Shown here: positions 1 to 36,196 of the stretch, in pieces
Position numbering within the stretch: position 1 is the stretch's first letter
How the letters are laid out: each line of letters opens with the position of its first letter
Assembly (NCBI RefSeq): GCF_002775205.1
Contig: NC_036446.1
Location: 19,964,565 to 20,028,564 of the forward strand
Length of the DNA: 64,000 nt
Origin: Xiphophorus maculatus
Taxonomy: Eukaryota; Chordata; Actinopteri; Cyprinodontiformes; Poeciliidae
Direction: 5' to 3'
The notes under the pieces: model-generated
What the model saw: only the letters and a program-made list of their open reading frames with translations
Database searches by the model: none
What the model was told of the DNA's origin: nothing
Program-made: the position numbers and the translations under genes

Positions 1-982
1 TTCAAATTCTGCAAATAGTTGTATCTGCAAATATCAATTTTCCTAATTTTTCTGAAGACTGAAATACTGTTAAACTGTTTAGGAAAGAGATTTTATGGAA
101 TTTATCACAGTAACATTTGTGAGAAAGTTGGTGATGTCTCAAAATAGCTTTAGATTTGACCCACTTCAGGAAAAGAAACACCTCTACTATTTGCTTTTCT
201 TCAATACTCAGCTGTGGGATTTGAATTTATGTGAAAATGAAACTTTAAACTGAGCTGTTTGTTCTATGTAACTCCAGATAAGACCATTTCTGTTTGGGTT
301 GTCATCTTAATTCCAGCTGATTAGCCAGAGTATTGCTAATAGTTAGAGCATGTCTCTGCAAGAGGTCATGCTTTATGATGGAGTTTGCTCTGGGAACAGA
401 ATAAATGAGCCGTGTAGCAGCACCAGGAGACCAGCTCAGGGCAACGGCTGTACGTCTTATTAAGCACAATCTGTCTGCACTCAGTCAGTTTAATCCCTTT
501 GATTAATGGATGTCTGCAGGATTGTTTGGTTAAAAATACAAGGTTGATGCATCGAACACAATGCTGCAGCCAGAGTGTGGTAAATTTCAACACATTGTTT
601 TTGTTGGTGCCATTTAACTATCATTATTGTTACACCTGTAAGATCCTTCTGTTTGCATATTCTGTTTAAGGTAGCCTTTGCAATACAAGCATGATGTTTG
701 TTTTCTTTGGACCAAATATTTATTTTGACTCAATAATGTACTAATCATAATTTGGCTATCAAAAACCATCTTGACCACAACAAAGAGAAGCCACTTGTGT
801 GCCACATTTTATAAAAATCTTACTAAAAGTATAAATCTCATAACTATTCCGTATGTTTCTTGGACAGTTGCAATATGATCTGTTACATATTTTCAGGTTT
901 TAAATGAATTGAAATTCCTTTTAAAACGTAGATGAAAATGTAAAACATATCTAATGTTTGCTCCATCAGCTGGAGGAGAATT
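1..982. other. Sequence upstream of the first gas2 coding exon
   Basis: AT-rich sequence with no coding exon that I can support. An acceptor-like tract (cccatcag type, ending at 969) just before the first coding exon suggests that this is an intron and that a non-coding first exon lies outside the window. Confidence 0.5.
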
Positions 983-14603
<13,621 letters not shown>

Positions 14604-16374
14604 AGTCTCAAAAAGTTATTTTAATAAAACAGTTTGAACCTCTTTTCCCCCACTGTTTAAAGCCAAAATTCCCCTTTTTTTATTCATCACTGACACAGAT
14701 GACTGTCCTTTCAGGATAGCTGAGATGATTTTTCTTAAGAACCTCTTTTACTAACTTAAGAATTTGAATAGTCATTGAATCTGTGCTCCTTTTTTATGAG
14801 AAAATGCCATAAACTAGCTAACTTCAATATTTCTACTAACTGTTTTTACTTTTACATTGAATAATAAAGCAGAACACCTTGAGAAGTCAGGGATAAACAT
14901 TGAAATACCGTAGCTGCTTGCTGGAGTACTAGCTATGTCTGTAGCAGTAGCCATGATGACCTGGATGATCTGAAGTATTACGATTGAGGAACTGATTAAA
15001 ATAAACCAAAAATAATCTAGGATCAGTTATATATTTCAATAATAACTAATATGTTTATGTATGAATGCAAACTGTTCTTCTTCTTACTGTAAATTGAATC
15101 CTGCTAAATGTTGGAGTAAGTAACCAATAGATGGTTAAATCTAATAGTTCCATGTGTTTGTCTTTCTGTTGTTTACAGAATAAGGGGTTAAAAACGAGGG
15201 ATAACTCTTTTTTATTGACTGTTTAATATGACAAGGCAAACATTATTTAAATTTCTATTAGGGCATAAATATTAGTGTGATTACAACATCACTAGAGACA
15301 GCTCCATGACAACATGATAACAGATCTGCAGCAGTAAGACAACAAGCATGATAAAAATCAAAGCTGATTGCCTTGTACATTATTCTGCTGAAAAATCATG
15401 TCTTTTTTTGATCAACCTACATTCCAGTTTTTGTTTTTATTGTTCTAAACTTTGTAGATTCAGAATCTATCAAACCTCAAAAGTGTTCTTCCTTTGAATT
15501 TACTTCTTTTCTCTTATGAACTCTTCTTTAAAGTAGATTTGGTTTGTGTCTATTCTTTTGTTTGATGTTATTATTTGGATATGACCAAAAGATTAGTCTG
15601 AACATTAAGAAGTTTACTTTTGATGCCATTATTAACCTGCTCGAATGATGACCAGTTTCAATTGACTTGTAATTCAAATAAAAACATCTTTAAAAATGTT
15701 TCATCAGTTTTATCATATCTCCTTTAAATCTAGGTTACCAGTCTGTCTGTCTATGAGCCATGAGTTCTTGTCTTGTCCTTAAAGTGTTACTGCACAGTCA
15801 AAAACAGGCAGTGATGCTGCTATTGAGAGTTAAAGTCGACCTTGAAAAAAGACCAGAAGCACTGACGCACTGCACTTTTTTCTGCATTTATAAAATCACT
15901 GGTTTAAAATCAATACTTATTCCACTAGTGCTATGGAAAAATGTTATCCTTATCATGCAAATGCTAAGTGCAGTATATTTGTATAATGGTGAAAGCAAAG
16001 CACTCTGAAAGGTAAAGACTCTGCTTTTCATCAACTTGATTCAAATGTAAAAGCTCCCTCTAGATGGCACCATGTCCTCACTGACAAAAGGCCATGCCTC
16101 ACCCTGGCAGCACTCTGCCGCTAAGATCATCTCTCCGCTGTTCTGGACTTCACTCCAAAGAACTGCTTCCAGCTTCAGCTCCGCAGATCCATTAATAGAA
16201 ATATTCCCCTGCTTTCTTAGCACGGCTGGAGTTGTCGCATATTCACTCTTTAAAAGGAAAAGAAATAAGAGGCGGACAAAATGAGGATAATTTACAGATG
16301 TCCTTGGACGGTAAAGCAGATAGCAGGCACAGATGAGAAGAAACAGAACTCACAATATGTTAATAAATACATAT
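14604..16374. other. Intergenic region between convergent gas2 and tmem178b
   Basis: This includes the gas2 3' end and AT-rich sequence. A GC-richer stretch at about 16040-16280 has short open frames on both strands with no recognisable protein similarity. Confidence 0.5.
14623..14628 (+). terminator. Possible gas2 polyadenylation signal
   Basis: AATAAA lies only 20 nt after the gas2 stop codon. A second AATAAA-type site follows near 14866. Either could end the transcript; the second is more usual in spacing. Confidence 0.3.
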
Positions 16375-16380
16375 TTTATT
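16375..16380 (-). terminator. Possible distal tmem178b polyadenylation signal
   Basis: TTTATT on the + strand is AATAAA on the - strand, followed (in the sense of tmem178b) by a T/GT-rich stretch. If used, the tmem178b 3' UTR would be about 4.4 kb, in keeping with the long 3' UTR of the mammalian gene. Nearer signals cannot be excluded. Confidence 0.25.
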
Positions 16381-19300
16381 ACATTAGAATAAATCAATAA
16401 AAATGGACACAGATTTTTTTTTATCATATACTGAAAGAAACAAATGAGATCATGCAAGACTGTAATGTCTTTTTTAATCCCACACAACATCTGAAGTGGA
16501 TGCACCCGGTATAAATGAACTGTAGAAAATAATAGCTGTGCTACTGAAACACGTGCCACTCTGAGGGGCGACGTTTTCTCTCGCAGTACAAAGTTCCTCA
16601 TGAAACACACAGGAGGGAACCACTTGAGAAGGATTTTACAACTTTTATGAGTACCATGTGGCAGAATTGTTTTCAAGTGTTCTTTGTTTTTGATATTTTT
16701 AGAGTCTTGCTACGGTGTGCTGCGGTTCTTTTTTTTTTATCAAGGTGTAATTCTGTGCTTCACAATATTTGTAAAACTTAGGGTCGCATGATGGCACATC
16801 AAGGCCAGAGAAGTCGTCAAATTTCCCCACCGACAATGTATGAAACATCTTGAAAGGGCGGTGTGCAACTGTGTTTGAGTCACAACAACACCTAATGCTT
16901 GTAGTAAATGACCTATACATACAGTTACTGTAACTTTTTCCATTGATATTTATATCAATACACATGAGTTTGGGTGTAAACTCAAAACTTGAGAAACCCA
17001 AATCATCTTGTTGCATTTGCATTCTGTCAGTTTTCTTTGTCACAATCTTACACAAAAATCTTCATATATCATATTCAGAGTTTCTGATATACAACAGCCT
17101 GGATCCTAAACACACGCCGTGGAATGAGGCTCCTTACATGCCCTGATCTTCATTTGCTACATTATGTAGCCTTATTACAGCATATCTATCTCACACTCCA
17201 GGCTCACTGACCCTTACATGATGCAGCAAAGTGCAAAGATCTCATCACACACTGACAGTACAAGTTTCAGTCATGCGTTAGCTAATTTTCTCGTTAATGG
17301 CAATACTGGAAGGACTGAACATCACATAAAGTGTTGTTAACACACTATGACACCTTATTTTATATGAGTTATTTGACATAGTTGACAGTAGGATGATCAA
17401 GACTCATACCAGGTAATCAACACCTGACATCATGAACCACTGATGAAAGTTATTGTATTTTTTAATGAAGTTGTTCTAGTCAGTGAGAAACAGTTATAAT
17501 CTCTGGAAGGTGATGTTCTCTGTTAATTCCTAATACCTGAAATGACCACTGGGAAAAATAAAAATAAGTCTCTTTCATTTAAACTGAATATTAAATCCTT
17601 TTGGCTCAACGTGACTTTCGGAGCTATTCACAATATTTAATCATATAATACACAAGTACAATATTTTTTAGCAAAAGAAGTGTTAATCATTTAAATTCTA
17701 TCCTCATTGTCAATTTAAATAAGAAAACCCCAAGAGTTTAAAACACCACTTGTACCCATCAGCTTGTTGATTTCAGAAATCTCATTAAAAAAAAGAGATA
17801 TTTCATAATCCATGTGTTGCATCCAACAACAAAACCTATTTGGTATTTGGATGTTGTGCTTTCAAACAAATATTTGTCTAGTTTCTTACTGTCTGTGCTT
17901 TTTTTTTTTTTAATGAAGATCGAATAACCAATTGAAAACAAAGATGGGTGAAAAGATATTTTCTGTGTCTTTGCAAGTTTCACATTTTAAAAGTTAGTAC
18001 ACAATAAAAGTTGTTTTTGCTTAATAGAAAAAAAATATTTTACAGTTTGAGAAGGGACACTGTGATACTGTCAGATAGGTAACCCTAGCCTCAGTCTTAA
18101 ACCTGTTTTATGGAATAAACAATGCGTTTCAGATTTTGTGGATCTTCACAAATGTTAAGTTTTAAATAAACTCCATTTATAATGTACATAACCCTCTTCA
18201 CATTTTTTGGCACCTCTGGTAAAGAAGCATAAAAGAAATCAAAATACGTTTTTAAATGAACCCACCATAATCTAGCAGAAAAAACCCATGTTGAGAAATA
18301 ATGTTTTTCAAAGAATCATCAGAGGTACAATCATTGGTACCCCTGCTGTTAATACTCTGCAAAACCCCCTTTTGCCAGTAGACCAGCACTTAATTCTCTC
18401 CTATAGTATTTCACAATATTGCACCATACAGAAAGAGGATATTTTTAGTCCTGGACCTCGTCTGAAGCTGCCTCTTCTTCACCTCATCAGACGTTTTCTA
18501 TAAAAATTAATCCATCGAAGAAGGTCTATTTTGTGTCTGGGGAATCATTTGTGCCCCGATTCAGCCAAATGTTTTGAATCATTAACCTTTTGAAACTCTA
18601 GATGAATTTTCTGGCATCTCAAAGAGTTCATGACTCCATTTAACTCTAGGAAGGTTTCAAGAAAATTTGCAAAAGAAAGTATAGCATATGTATAGCAGTG
18701 AGCATGAGGTGCTTTTGCAAACATATATATTTTTTCCAGACATATCTGGAATATAGCTAAAAAGTTCATTCTTGATCTATCTAAGAACAGTTACAGAAAA
18801 AGACCAGGTAACATTTGGAAAACTGCACATCCCTACATTTATGATGGTAGAAGATATTTGCTGCAGTGCTCTAGTAATGACTTTTTCTTTTTCTTTTTTT
18901 TACCATCCACTTTACTTTGCATAACGGTAAAATAAGCTGGGGTGCTTATCCATCCTGGTGGCTAAATAAAATGTACGACGGTGTCACATTAAATTTATAT
19001 TCCAGGTAAATGAGAACAGTTTACTAATTAAAAGTTCTGAAACCATCCATTGTCTGAACTCGGTCTTTTCTTGTCAGGGTTTTAATTGGTTTCCTAGAGA
19101 AGCCAATTAATCCAACAGGCATGTTTTTAGTGTGGGGTGAAGCTGGAGAGAACCTTTGCATTCGCAGGGAGAAAAGTTTATGCAGAAAGACAAATGCTAG
19201 GATTCAACCTGCAGCTTGAGTCTAAAAATATTTTAACAATTAATATACTAAATAAAAGAAGAAAATTTTAAGTTTCAGAAAAATTGCTAAGGGTACAAAT

Positions 19301-20737
19301 CACTACCCTACAAAAATAAATAGGGTAATAACTACAAAAAAAGCACTTTATTTCTCAAAGTGAGATTTTTTTCCCCCGGCTGTGTAAATGTACACAAATT
19401 AAAGATCAATTTATTTCTGAAAGTCTTCAGTTGATGGTGCTATAATAAATTATTTATTTTAAGACATTTTAGAGATCTTTAACAGGAGTGTCAGTAATTG
19501 CAAAGGGAGCAGTACATGTGATTAGGACCGCTGCCTGTTTCCTGCTTGTTTTCTGTGCTGCAAATGATATGGAGATATTTGCCCTTTTCACAATGTTTGA
19601 CTTTACAGCATCTCTATAATTAAGTTAGGAGATCATGAGTGTGGTGTTGCACTGATAACCACCGTTGCTTTTCTTGTTCTCCAAAATATCTTAACGTGCT
19701 TGTGTTCAGTGTTTGCAAGACTAAAAAGGCGGCCATCATTAAGATAAAACTAAAACATATTCTTTAGTTAATAGCTTTGTTCCACTTCTTGGTTTCTGTC
19801 AGGTTATTATTAAGCTGTCACTAAGCAACGAGGCTGCATGAGCAATAACGTCAACATCAGGTCAGAGCTCAGCAGCTTCTCTATTTTCATATTTTTCATG
19901 GGGTTTTTTTTGTTGTTTTTTTACTTGGCTTTTGGGTTTACAAATTATTCTTAACCTTGTTTACTGTTAGGAGAGAAAAGTAAAAAAAAAAAAAAAGAAG
20001 ATTCATTTCACACAAACATCTGGCTCTACATAGAAATGCATTTTCTTTCATGTATGAAGCTAATTTTCTCTAGTGTGTTATATCACACTGCTGTAATATT
20101 TTTACAAGCCGCAACCTTATACAGCTGATTAATTTTTTATACCAGTTTGTGTTTTTCACTAAGATACAAGCAGCAAAACGCCTTTTTTTTTTTCATTACA
20201 AACAATGACATAGATCAGAGTCCTGGCAGGATGTTCTGGACGGATGTTTGTCTTGTTGACTTTTTTAGTTTGAGGATTTCTCTCAAGATTTCTCCAGAGG
20301 AACTGAGAAGATATGTGTTTGCATGTGTGTTTCCTTTGTAGGAGTGTAAGTGGCTTTATTTGTTTCAAAGAGCACCATTTTAAGAGTAATTCTATACAGA
20401 GATATCTGTTCTCTTTAAAGCGCCAGAAAAATCAGCATCTCAGAAATCAAAACAGACAACAACAACAAAGAGGCCTTTTTGAAGCCGTTTCCCACTCATG
20501 AGCTGCTGTACAAGTTGTTCTTCATGTTCCTGAAGGTCCATCGAGGGGTTTGATGTGTGAAGTTCATCTTTAATTTTGTTGCGTTTTTGTCACAGATCAG
20601 GCACACTGTACACTGAAAGGATATGGCCACGTTGAGGGTGTTGTGATACGGTGATTACACGAGAACTGTTTCAGAGTTAAACATGGAAAGGTGTGCTTTG
20701 TGCGTTTGGTGGGTCAGTCTCCTTGTAACACCTCATG
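16381..20737 (-). other. Probable tmem178b 3' UTR and flanking sequence
   Basis: 4.4 kb downstream of the tmem178b stop without a supportable coding exon on either strand. Open frames are short, lack family motifs and mostly begin at non-ATG codons. How much of it is transcribed is unknown. Confidence 0.35.
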
Positions 20738-30802
<10,065 letters not shown>

Positions 30803-32640
30803 CTTCCTTTGCTCGATGGAGAGCCCAAACAGTGGCAAGAAGGTTCCTCCGTGGCCGTGGTGGTGATGGTTTGGGCTGGTACCGGCGTGAAACAATTCAC
30901 GACGGCACTCAGAGCTTCCTGCAGTCCTTCGCGGGGAGCATGATGCTGCAAGGCCGTAACGGGGTGGACGGGATGCTGCGCTCTATTGTTGTGGTGCCCG
31001 GTGCATGAAATGTTGTTCCCACCATCTGTTATGGTACAGGAGGAGGAGAGGGGATGGATGGCGACCAACGCTGTGAGGAGGAGGCAGGGGAGGTGATGTA
31101 GTTGCGCTGTCTCTCCTCCAGGTTGCTGAGGGATGGGGAGCAGACAGAGATATGTTCTCCTTTTGAGGGAGGAGTGGTAACTATTAGTTATGCGTCGATG
31201 AGCGTCTTTTTCACTTTTGTAAATGTATAAAAACCGATGTGTATGTGTGGTTTTAGGTTTAAACCTATTCTGGAAATGAATGGTCACACAATAAACAGCA
31301 GAAAAACAAATGTAATTTATTTCCTTCAAATTATCTGTGGTGATTATTTTACACCGTTTTTATATTTTAAAAAAAAACTTTCATTTTGATGAACGTTTGA
31401 AGAAAACAAAGGGAAAACTGTATGATCTAAAATGCCTTTCAGAAGTACAGCTATATTTCTCCTCCTAAAAGTCATTCTAAGTTTGTGCTTTCTTTTTTCA
31501 GGGTGGAATGATTATATAAAAAACTTTGATGGATTTTAAAAACTAAAAATGTGTGCTCACATGGTATTGAGCATTCTCTCCCACAATAAATTTTTGTTAA
31601 AATGCCCAACCTTAGCAAGTTGCCCCTCCAGCACACAGTTTTTCATCAGCTCTGTTTGGATTGACCTCTCAAATAAATTAAGTTTATCTTATTTTTATAA
31701 TCTGAATTATTGGGCGCATGTTGATATTAGAAGCAGCCCCAGAATTGAACCTTGGGTTACCCAGCATCATGTGACTTTTGCCTTAGGCAATTAGAAATAA
31801 AAAGTCTTGGGAAACCTAATTCAAATGACAGTCTGAAAATACAAGTTTGTCTCAAGAATCTGTAAATGACGTTAAAAAATAGTGCTGCAAAAAGTTCTTC
31901 ATGCCAATGTCCATTTTTCAATCCCCCCATCCTTAAATAAAGTGCAGAGAAATACATTAGGGATCACAAATGTACATTTACACTCAATTTCATATTTACA
32001 ACTCTGGAGTACTTGCAAATTATGAATGCTATTTCTTCTTTTTTGGCATTTTTTTCATTTTACAACCAGCCACTTTATTGTATTTATGAGGTTTGATGAT
32101 ATATAAATAACACAAAGGAGAACAAATTTAGAAAAATTATTTATAAAATTATTTACAAATGAAAACATCGGAAAAGTTCACCATGCATCAGCCTCTTTTA
32201 CAAGCAGGAAATGACCTTCAGAAGTTACATAGTAGTAAATGTACCTAAGTAAAAGTTATTCTCAGAAATAAAGCCACTTTCCAAAGGAGGCGGAGAAAAA
32301 CTTTGAACATTATGAAGACCAATGAGTGTCACAAGACATGTCATTTAAATATTTTAGAATGTTTAAAAGCAGGGTATTGTTATATAAACGATACCCAATG
32401 TATTACACAGCACAGCTCAACTTGCATGAAGAGTACAGTGCGACTTCCTACTGACCAGACGTAGCCACCCATGGACAGAATTAATCTGAGAAACAAGAGA
32501 GGCTCATGGGAACTCTGGAGGAACTGCAGACAGGAAAAACAGTGGAAAGTTGGAAGATCTGTTGAAACAAACATCTGCTACTGATAGACTCCACAAATCC
32601 TATGGTCAAGGAATATATACGTATATTTATATATATATAT

Positions 32641-33026
32641 ACAGTACAGACCAAAAGTTTGGACACACCTTCTAATTCAATGGGTTTTCTTTATTTTCAT
32701 GACTATTTATAAGGCAAGAAATCCCACTTATTAACCTGACAGGGCAGGTTGACCTATGAAGTGAAAACCATTTCAGGTGACTACCTCTTGAAGCTCATCA
32801 AGAAAATGCAGAGTGTGTGCAAAGCAGTAATCACAGCAAAAGGTTGCTACTTTGAAGAAACTAGAATATAAGGGGTATTTTCAGTTGTTTTACACTTTTT
32901 TGTTTAGTGCATATTTCCACATGTGTTATTCATAGTTTTGATGCCTTCAGTGTGAATCTACAATGTCAATAGTCATGAAAATAAAGGAAACTCATTGAAT
33001 TAAAAGGTGTGTCCAAGCTTTTGGTC

Positions 33027-33031
<5 letters not shown>
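32641..33031 (+). mobile_element. Internally deleted Tc1-like element
   Basis: Near-identical inverted ends of about 64 bp (32641-32707 and 32970-33031) start with ACAGTACAGACCAAAAGTTT and sit in TA-rich DNA, as expected of Tc1/mariner insertion at TA. Between them 32776-32871 (+) still encodes the last 31 residues of a Tc1 transposase (GDYLLKLIKKMQSVCKAV ... YFEETRI, stop). The N-terminus and catalytic core are gone, so this is a non-autonomous deletion derivative. Confidence 0.85.

Positions 33032-33102
<71 letters not shown>
33032..33102. repeat. (AT)n microsatellite
   Basis: About 71 bp of uninterrupted AT directly abutting the right end of the Tc1 derivative. A shorter AT run also precedes its left end. 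Confidence 0.95.
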
Positions 33103-33105
<3 letters not shown>

Positions 33106-33138
33106 CCAACCCTGGACACAGATGTGCAGGGTTGGTAA
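33103..33138. repeat. Perfect 12-bp-arm hairpin
   Basis: TTACCAACCCTG and CAGGGTTGGTAA are perfect inverted arms around a 12-nt loop. Confidence 0.85.
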
Positions 33139-33158
33139 AAAGTTACCTCAAATGACTT

Positions 33159-33198
33159 GTGGCTTTATTTATTTGATCAAAAGGCCAAATAAAGCCAC
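33159..33198. repeat. Second perfect 12-bp-arm hairpin
   Basis: GTGGCTTTATTT and AAATAAAGCCAC are perfect inverted arms around a 16-nt loop, 20 bp after the previous hairpin. Confidence 0.85.
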
Positions 33199-34392
33199 AC
33201 TTCATAAAAATTTCTTTCCACACTTATTGATTTTTAGATTTGTGGATTATTTTTGAAAAGTATTCATTATTTTCCTTTCACTTTAAGTTATGCACTGCGT
33301 ACGTAAGATTATAATAAATAGATTGAAGTTTGTGTTTGTAATATTAGAAAATGTTAAATAGTTCAAGAGATACAAAAGTTTTTTCATTGGATTCTAACAA
33401 GAGTTGTTTACAGAATTGCAGTGGTGGGCAGCCAGCCGGGCACTAAACCAGGTTCGTGCAGACAATTTGGTGGATTTTAAATTTTTATCTTCTTCGCATT
33501 ATTTGCCAAAAGTTAACCTTTACCAACCCTCTCTCATATCTTGCCAGATTTCCAGTAATATTACTGAATGTAAACTAGCTTAAACTATTATCTTGTGATT
33601 TCATGCAAATATATTTTACCAAAAGTTGACTCATCCATCCTTCAATCTGAACAAAGAGTCAATCAGCATCTGGAGAGGTAATTATCTGAATGTTCATGTT
33701 TTGTGGTTACAAATAGCTAAGTGTTCATGCTGGCAGAAACCTACAGGATCCTGTTGATGAATGAGTTTAATTGTTTACCGTACTCCTGGTCGACGCTTTG
33801 CTCATGACTTACGCAAGCTGACTGTGTGCCTGTATCACATCAATGTAAATCTGAATGCAGGACTTTTAATTCTTAGAGTAAATGGTGACATAAGAACGGG
33901 AATGTACCATCTGCCTCTGCGTTTACGGTTTTCTGCTCTAGGTCTTCCACTGCAGTGCAAGTGGTGATAGTTGTTTTTATGTGCTGTGACTGAAGAAGGC
34001 TCCCACAGACATTAAGCTGCTCAAAGCCTGATGACTAAGGAAGGCGACCTGCTGCTGAGTCGTTATGGCATTATAAGCTTGCCAGATACGCTGCTGAAAC
34101 TGGAAATGTGTGAACACAGTCATTGCCCCCTCCCATTTGCTTCCATATGACAATTTATCACCCTTTGCAGTAGGATTATTCTAGCAGTGAACATGTTAAT
34201 GCAGAAAGGTCCATGTGACACCATAAAATATCCCTGTGTATCTTTATGCAAATCCAACCATATATTTTTCCAAACTCAGTCATTAGAGTAAAAGGAGACA
34301 CTGCTCATCTTAAGCTATAAACAGGAAAGAGACAACCCAGAATCTGGAGAGGTCACCAGTCTATACAGGGCAAACAACCTCACATGCACACA

Positions 34393-34680
34393 CTTGTGAG
34401 CATCAGGGCACAAGTGTGAGTTTTTTTCCACACTCTGTGGAAAAAACTAATGCTTTCCCTTTGGATTGTGTATTGATTCAGTCCAGACAAATTAGATTTT
34501 TCACTAATATTTAGGTGCACAGCAAACAATATGCACAGATTTCTACTTGGGACTCATTATAAATGACGTCTTTTGCACCATAAAATGCTGACTTCAGATT
34601 TTTAAATTGGGCTGATTTTATTTTTTTTATATTAAATCAGCCTTGTGAGCTGATTTAACTTGTGCCCTGATGCTCACAAG
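34393..34680. repeat. 23-bp perfect inverted repeat with nested hairpins
   Basis: Left arm 34393-34415 (CTTGTGAGCATCAGGGCACA + AGT) and right arm 34658-34680 are exact reverse complements. Inside are two more dyads: GTTTTTTTCCACA/TGTGGAAAAAAC near 34420-34447 and GGCTGATTT/AAATCAGCC at 34610-34642. There is no ORF. It may be a small foldback-type element. Confidence 0.7.
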
Positions 34681-35355
34681 GACAATTTTGCCAAAGGCAA
34701 TTTTGAATGACCTGCTAACACTGTGGGTGGTGGGAGAAAGCTGGTGTGTATGCATGCACAGCAGGAACATGCAAACTGTACACAGAAAGGAACAGATCAA
34801 TACATACTAGACTTAAATTCTGCCATCAGTATAATCAATTTTACCTAATTGTTGGGTCCCAAAATACTAATGCTGAAATGCCATGCTTTTCCAGTTATTA
34901 ATATTTTCAAAGGGGCTTTCAACTATAAATACAAATGTTTACTATGAATTTACTTAAAATATTTCTATATCAATTTTCAGACTTCATAGCTAAAAGCTAC
35001 AAAAACATCCTGTAAAATGGATGGCTGGAGAACACAAAGAATGGATAAAGACATGGAAGAACAGCTGGTGAGAGATTGAGAAATGGATGAATCAATAGAC
35101 AGTTCAATGAATGATGGATAAAATAACAGATTAATGAATTGAAGGAAATATGGATGGAAAGTTAGGCATTGGAAAAGGAAATAAAATCAGTAAGAGATCT
35201 TGTTTTTATTATTATTTTTATCTGGACTTGTAAAAGTTTCTTTTTCCCCAAAATTTCATATTTTTTTAAACTGTGTAGGAACCCTGCAGTTATTAGCATA
35301 TTTTCTTCAAAATATAAAAACCAATCCTTTTGAAACAGTTGTCTATAATTTATAG

Positions 35356-35361
35356 TTTATT
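35356..35361 (-). terminator. Possible slc39a13 polyadenylation signal
   Basis: TTTATT on the + strand (AATAAA on the - strand) lies about 760 nt beyond the slc39a13 stop. It is the nearest canonical signal I can see; an ATTAAA variant lies near 35452. Confidence 0.3.
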
Positions 35362-36120
35362 TCTTCAAAAGTCTTTTAAAACATGTATCATCCCCTGTTT
35401 TCAACTTTCTAAAAGCAATTCTTAGTTTCCCAGAAATAGCTAGCAACAAAAATTTAATGAAATTTAAGTTTTAGCAAATATCAATGTATTCTCATTAAAT
35501 GTTACTACAAGCAGTTCTTTGTGACGAATGCTGTGTGAGGAGCACTAGCTCAAAATGTGCAGGTTACACTGTATGTGAAAGGCAAACAGATAAAAGTTCC
35601 TTGGTAGAAAATAATACAACACAAAACAAGAGGGAGTGATTAAACAGTTTTCCATTCAATAAATATTCAGAAGCTACATGAAAACTGATAGCAAACAGTT
35701 CTAGCAGAATAACATCTAAAAAAAAAAAGCATCAGATGAACTTCTGCTAGTTATTATGTTAGTTATGAGATTGTACGTCACGCGTACCTGGTTGTAAATG
35801 TATGTGCAAAGCATCGTGATTGTCTAAAAAACAATTTGGTAACAGATTTCCAAACAGACCTTTTTCTGATTCTGGATGATTAAGTATGGCACATTTCAAA
35901 GTGTTCAAGTACAAACATCTTGTCTTCTGATCACGACAGTCTTCCTTTCAGTCACCACTAAATAAAGTGCTGCTCCTTGTCAGATATTTGCTTTAGTGTT
36001 CCTTGGCTGTGATGCCAGAAATCTCCTCATCAGTATATTTCTGTGAGTAAGAGGCTGGTGGGGAAGACGGTTCCTATCCAGTAGTAGTGTTTAAGGCAAG
36101 AGAGTGTTCTCCTCCCACGG

Positions 36121-36196
36121 TCACTCGACAATGGCTGAGAGCAAAGCGATGGTACCAACCCCACAGAAGAGGAGCAGTATTTGTAACAAGGAATGT
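36121..36196 (-). CDS. slc39a13: slc39a13 last coding exon
   Basis: 76 nt. It encodes [20 protein letters not shown] then AIVE and TGA at 36123-36121, the final membrane segment. The acceptor is tttcag. Confidence 0.93.

Larger units (their letters stand above)
30803..36120. other. Intergenic region between tmem178b start and slc39a13 3' end
   Basis: It starts with the GC-richer tmem178b 5' region (about 30800-31150: probable promoter/5' UTR, no TATA box chosen). Most of the rest is repeat-rich: a deleted Tc1 element, an (AT)n run and several inverted repeats listed separately. No supportable protein-coding exon was seen. Confidence 0.55.

Noticed and set aside
16699-17055. 118-codon open frame on - strand downstream of tmem178b
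   Set aside because: No family motif or splice context; it lies in the probable 3' UTR.
30803-30895. His-rich N-terminal extension of tmem178b (NHHHHGHGG)
   Set aside because: The open frame runs upstream of the real start but contains no ATG; its first codon would be TTG. The ATG at 30802 has a strong context and matches the family length.
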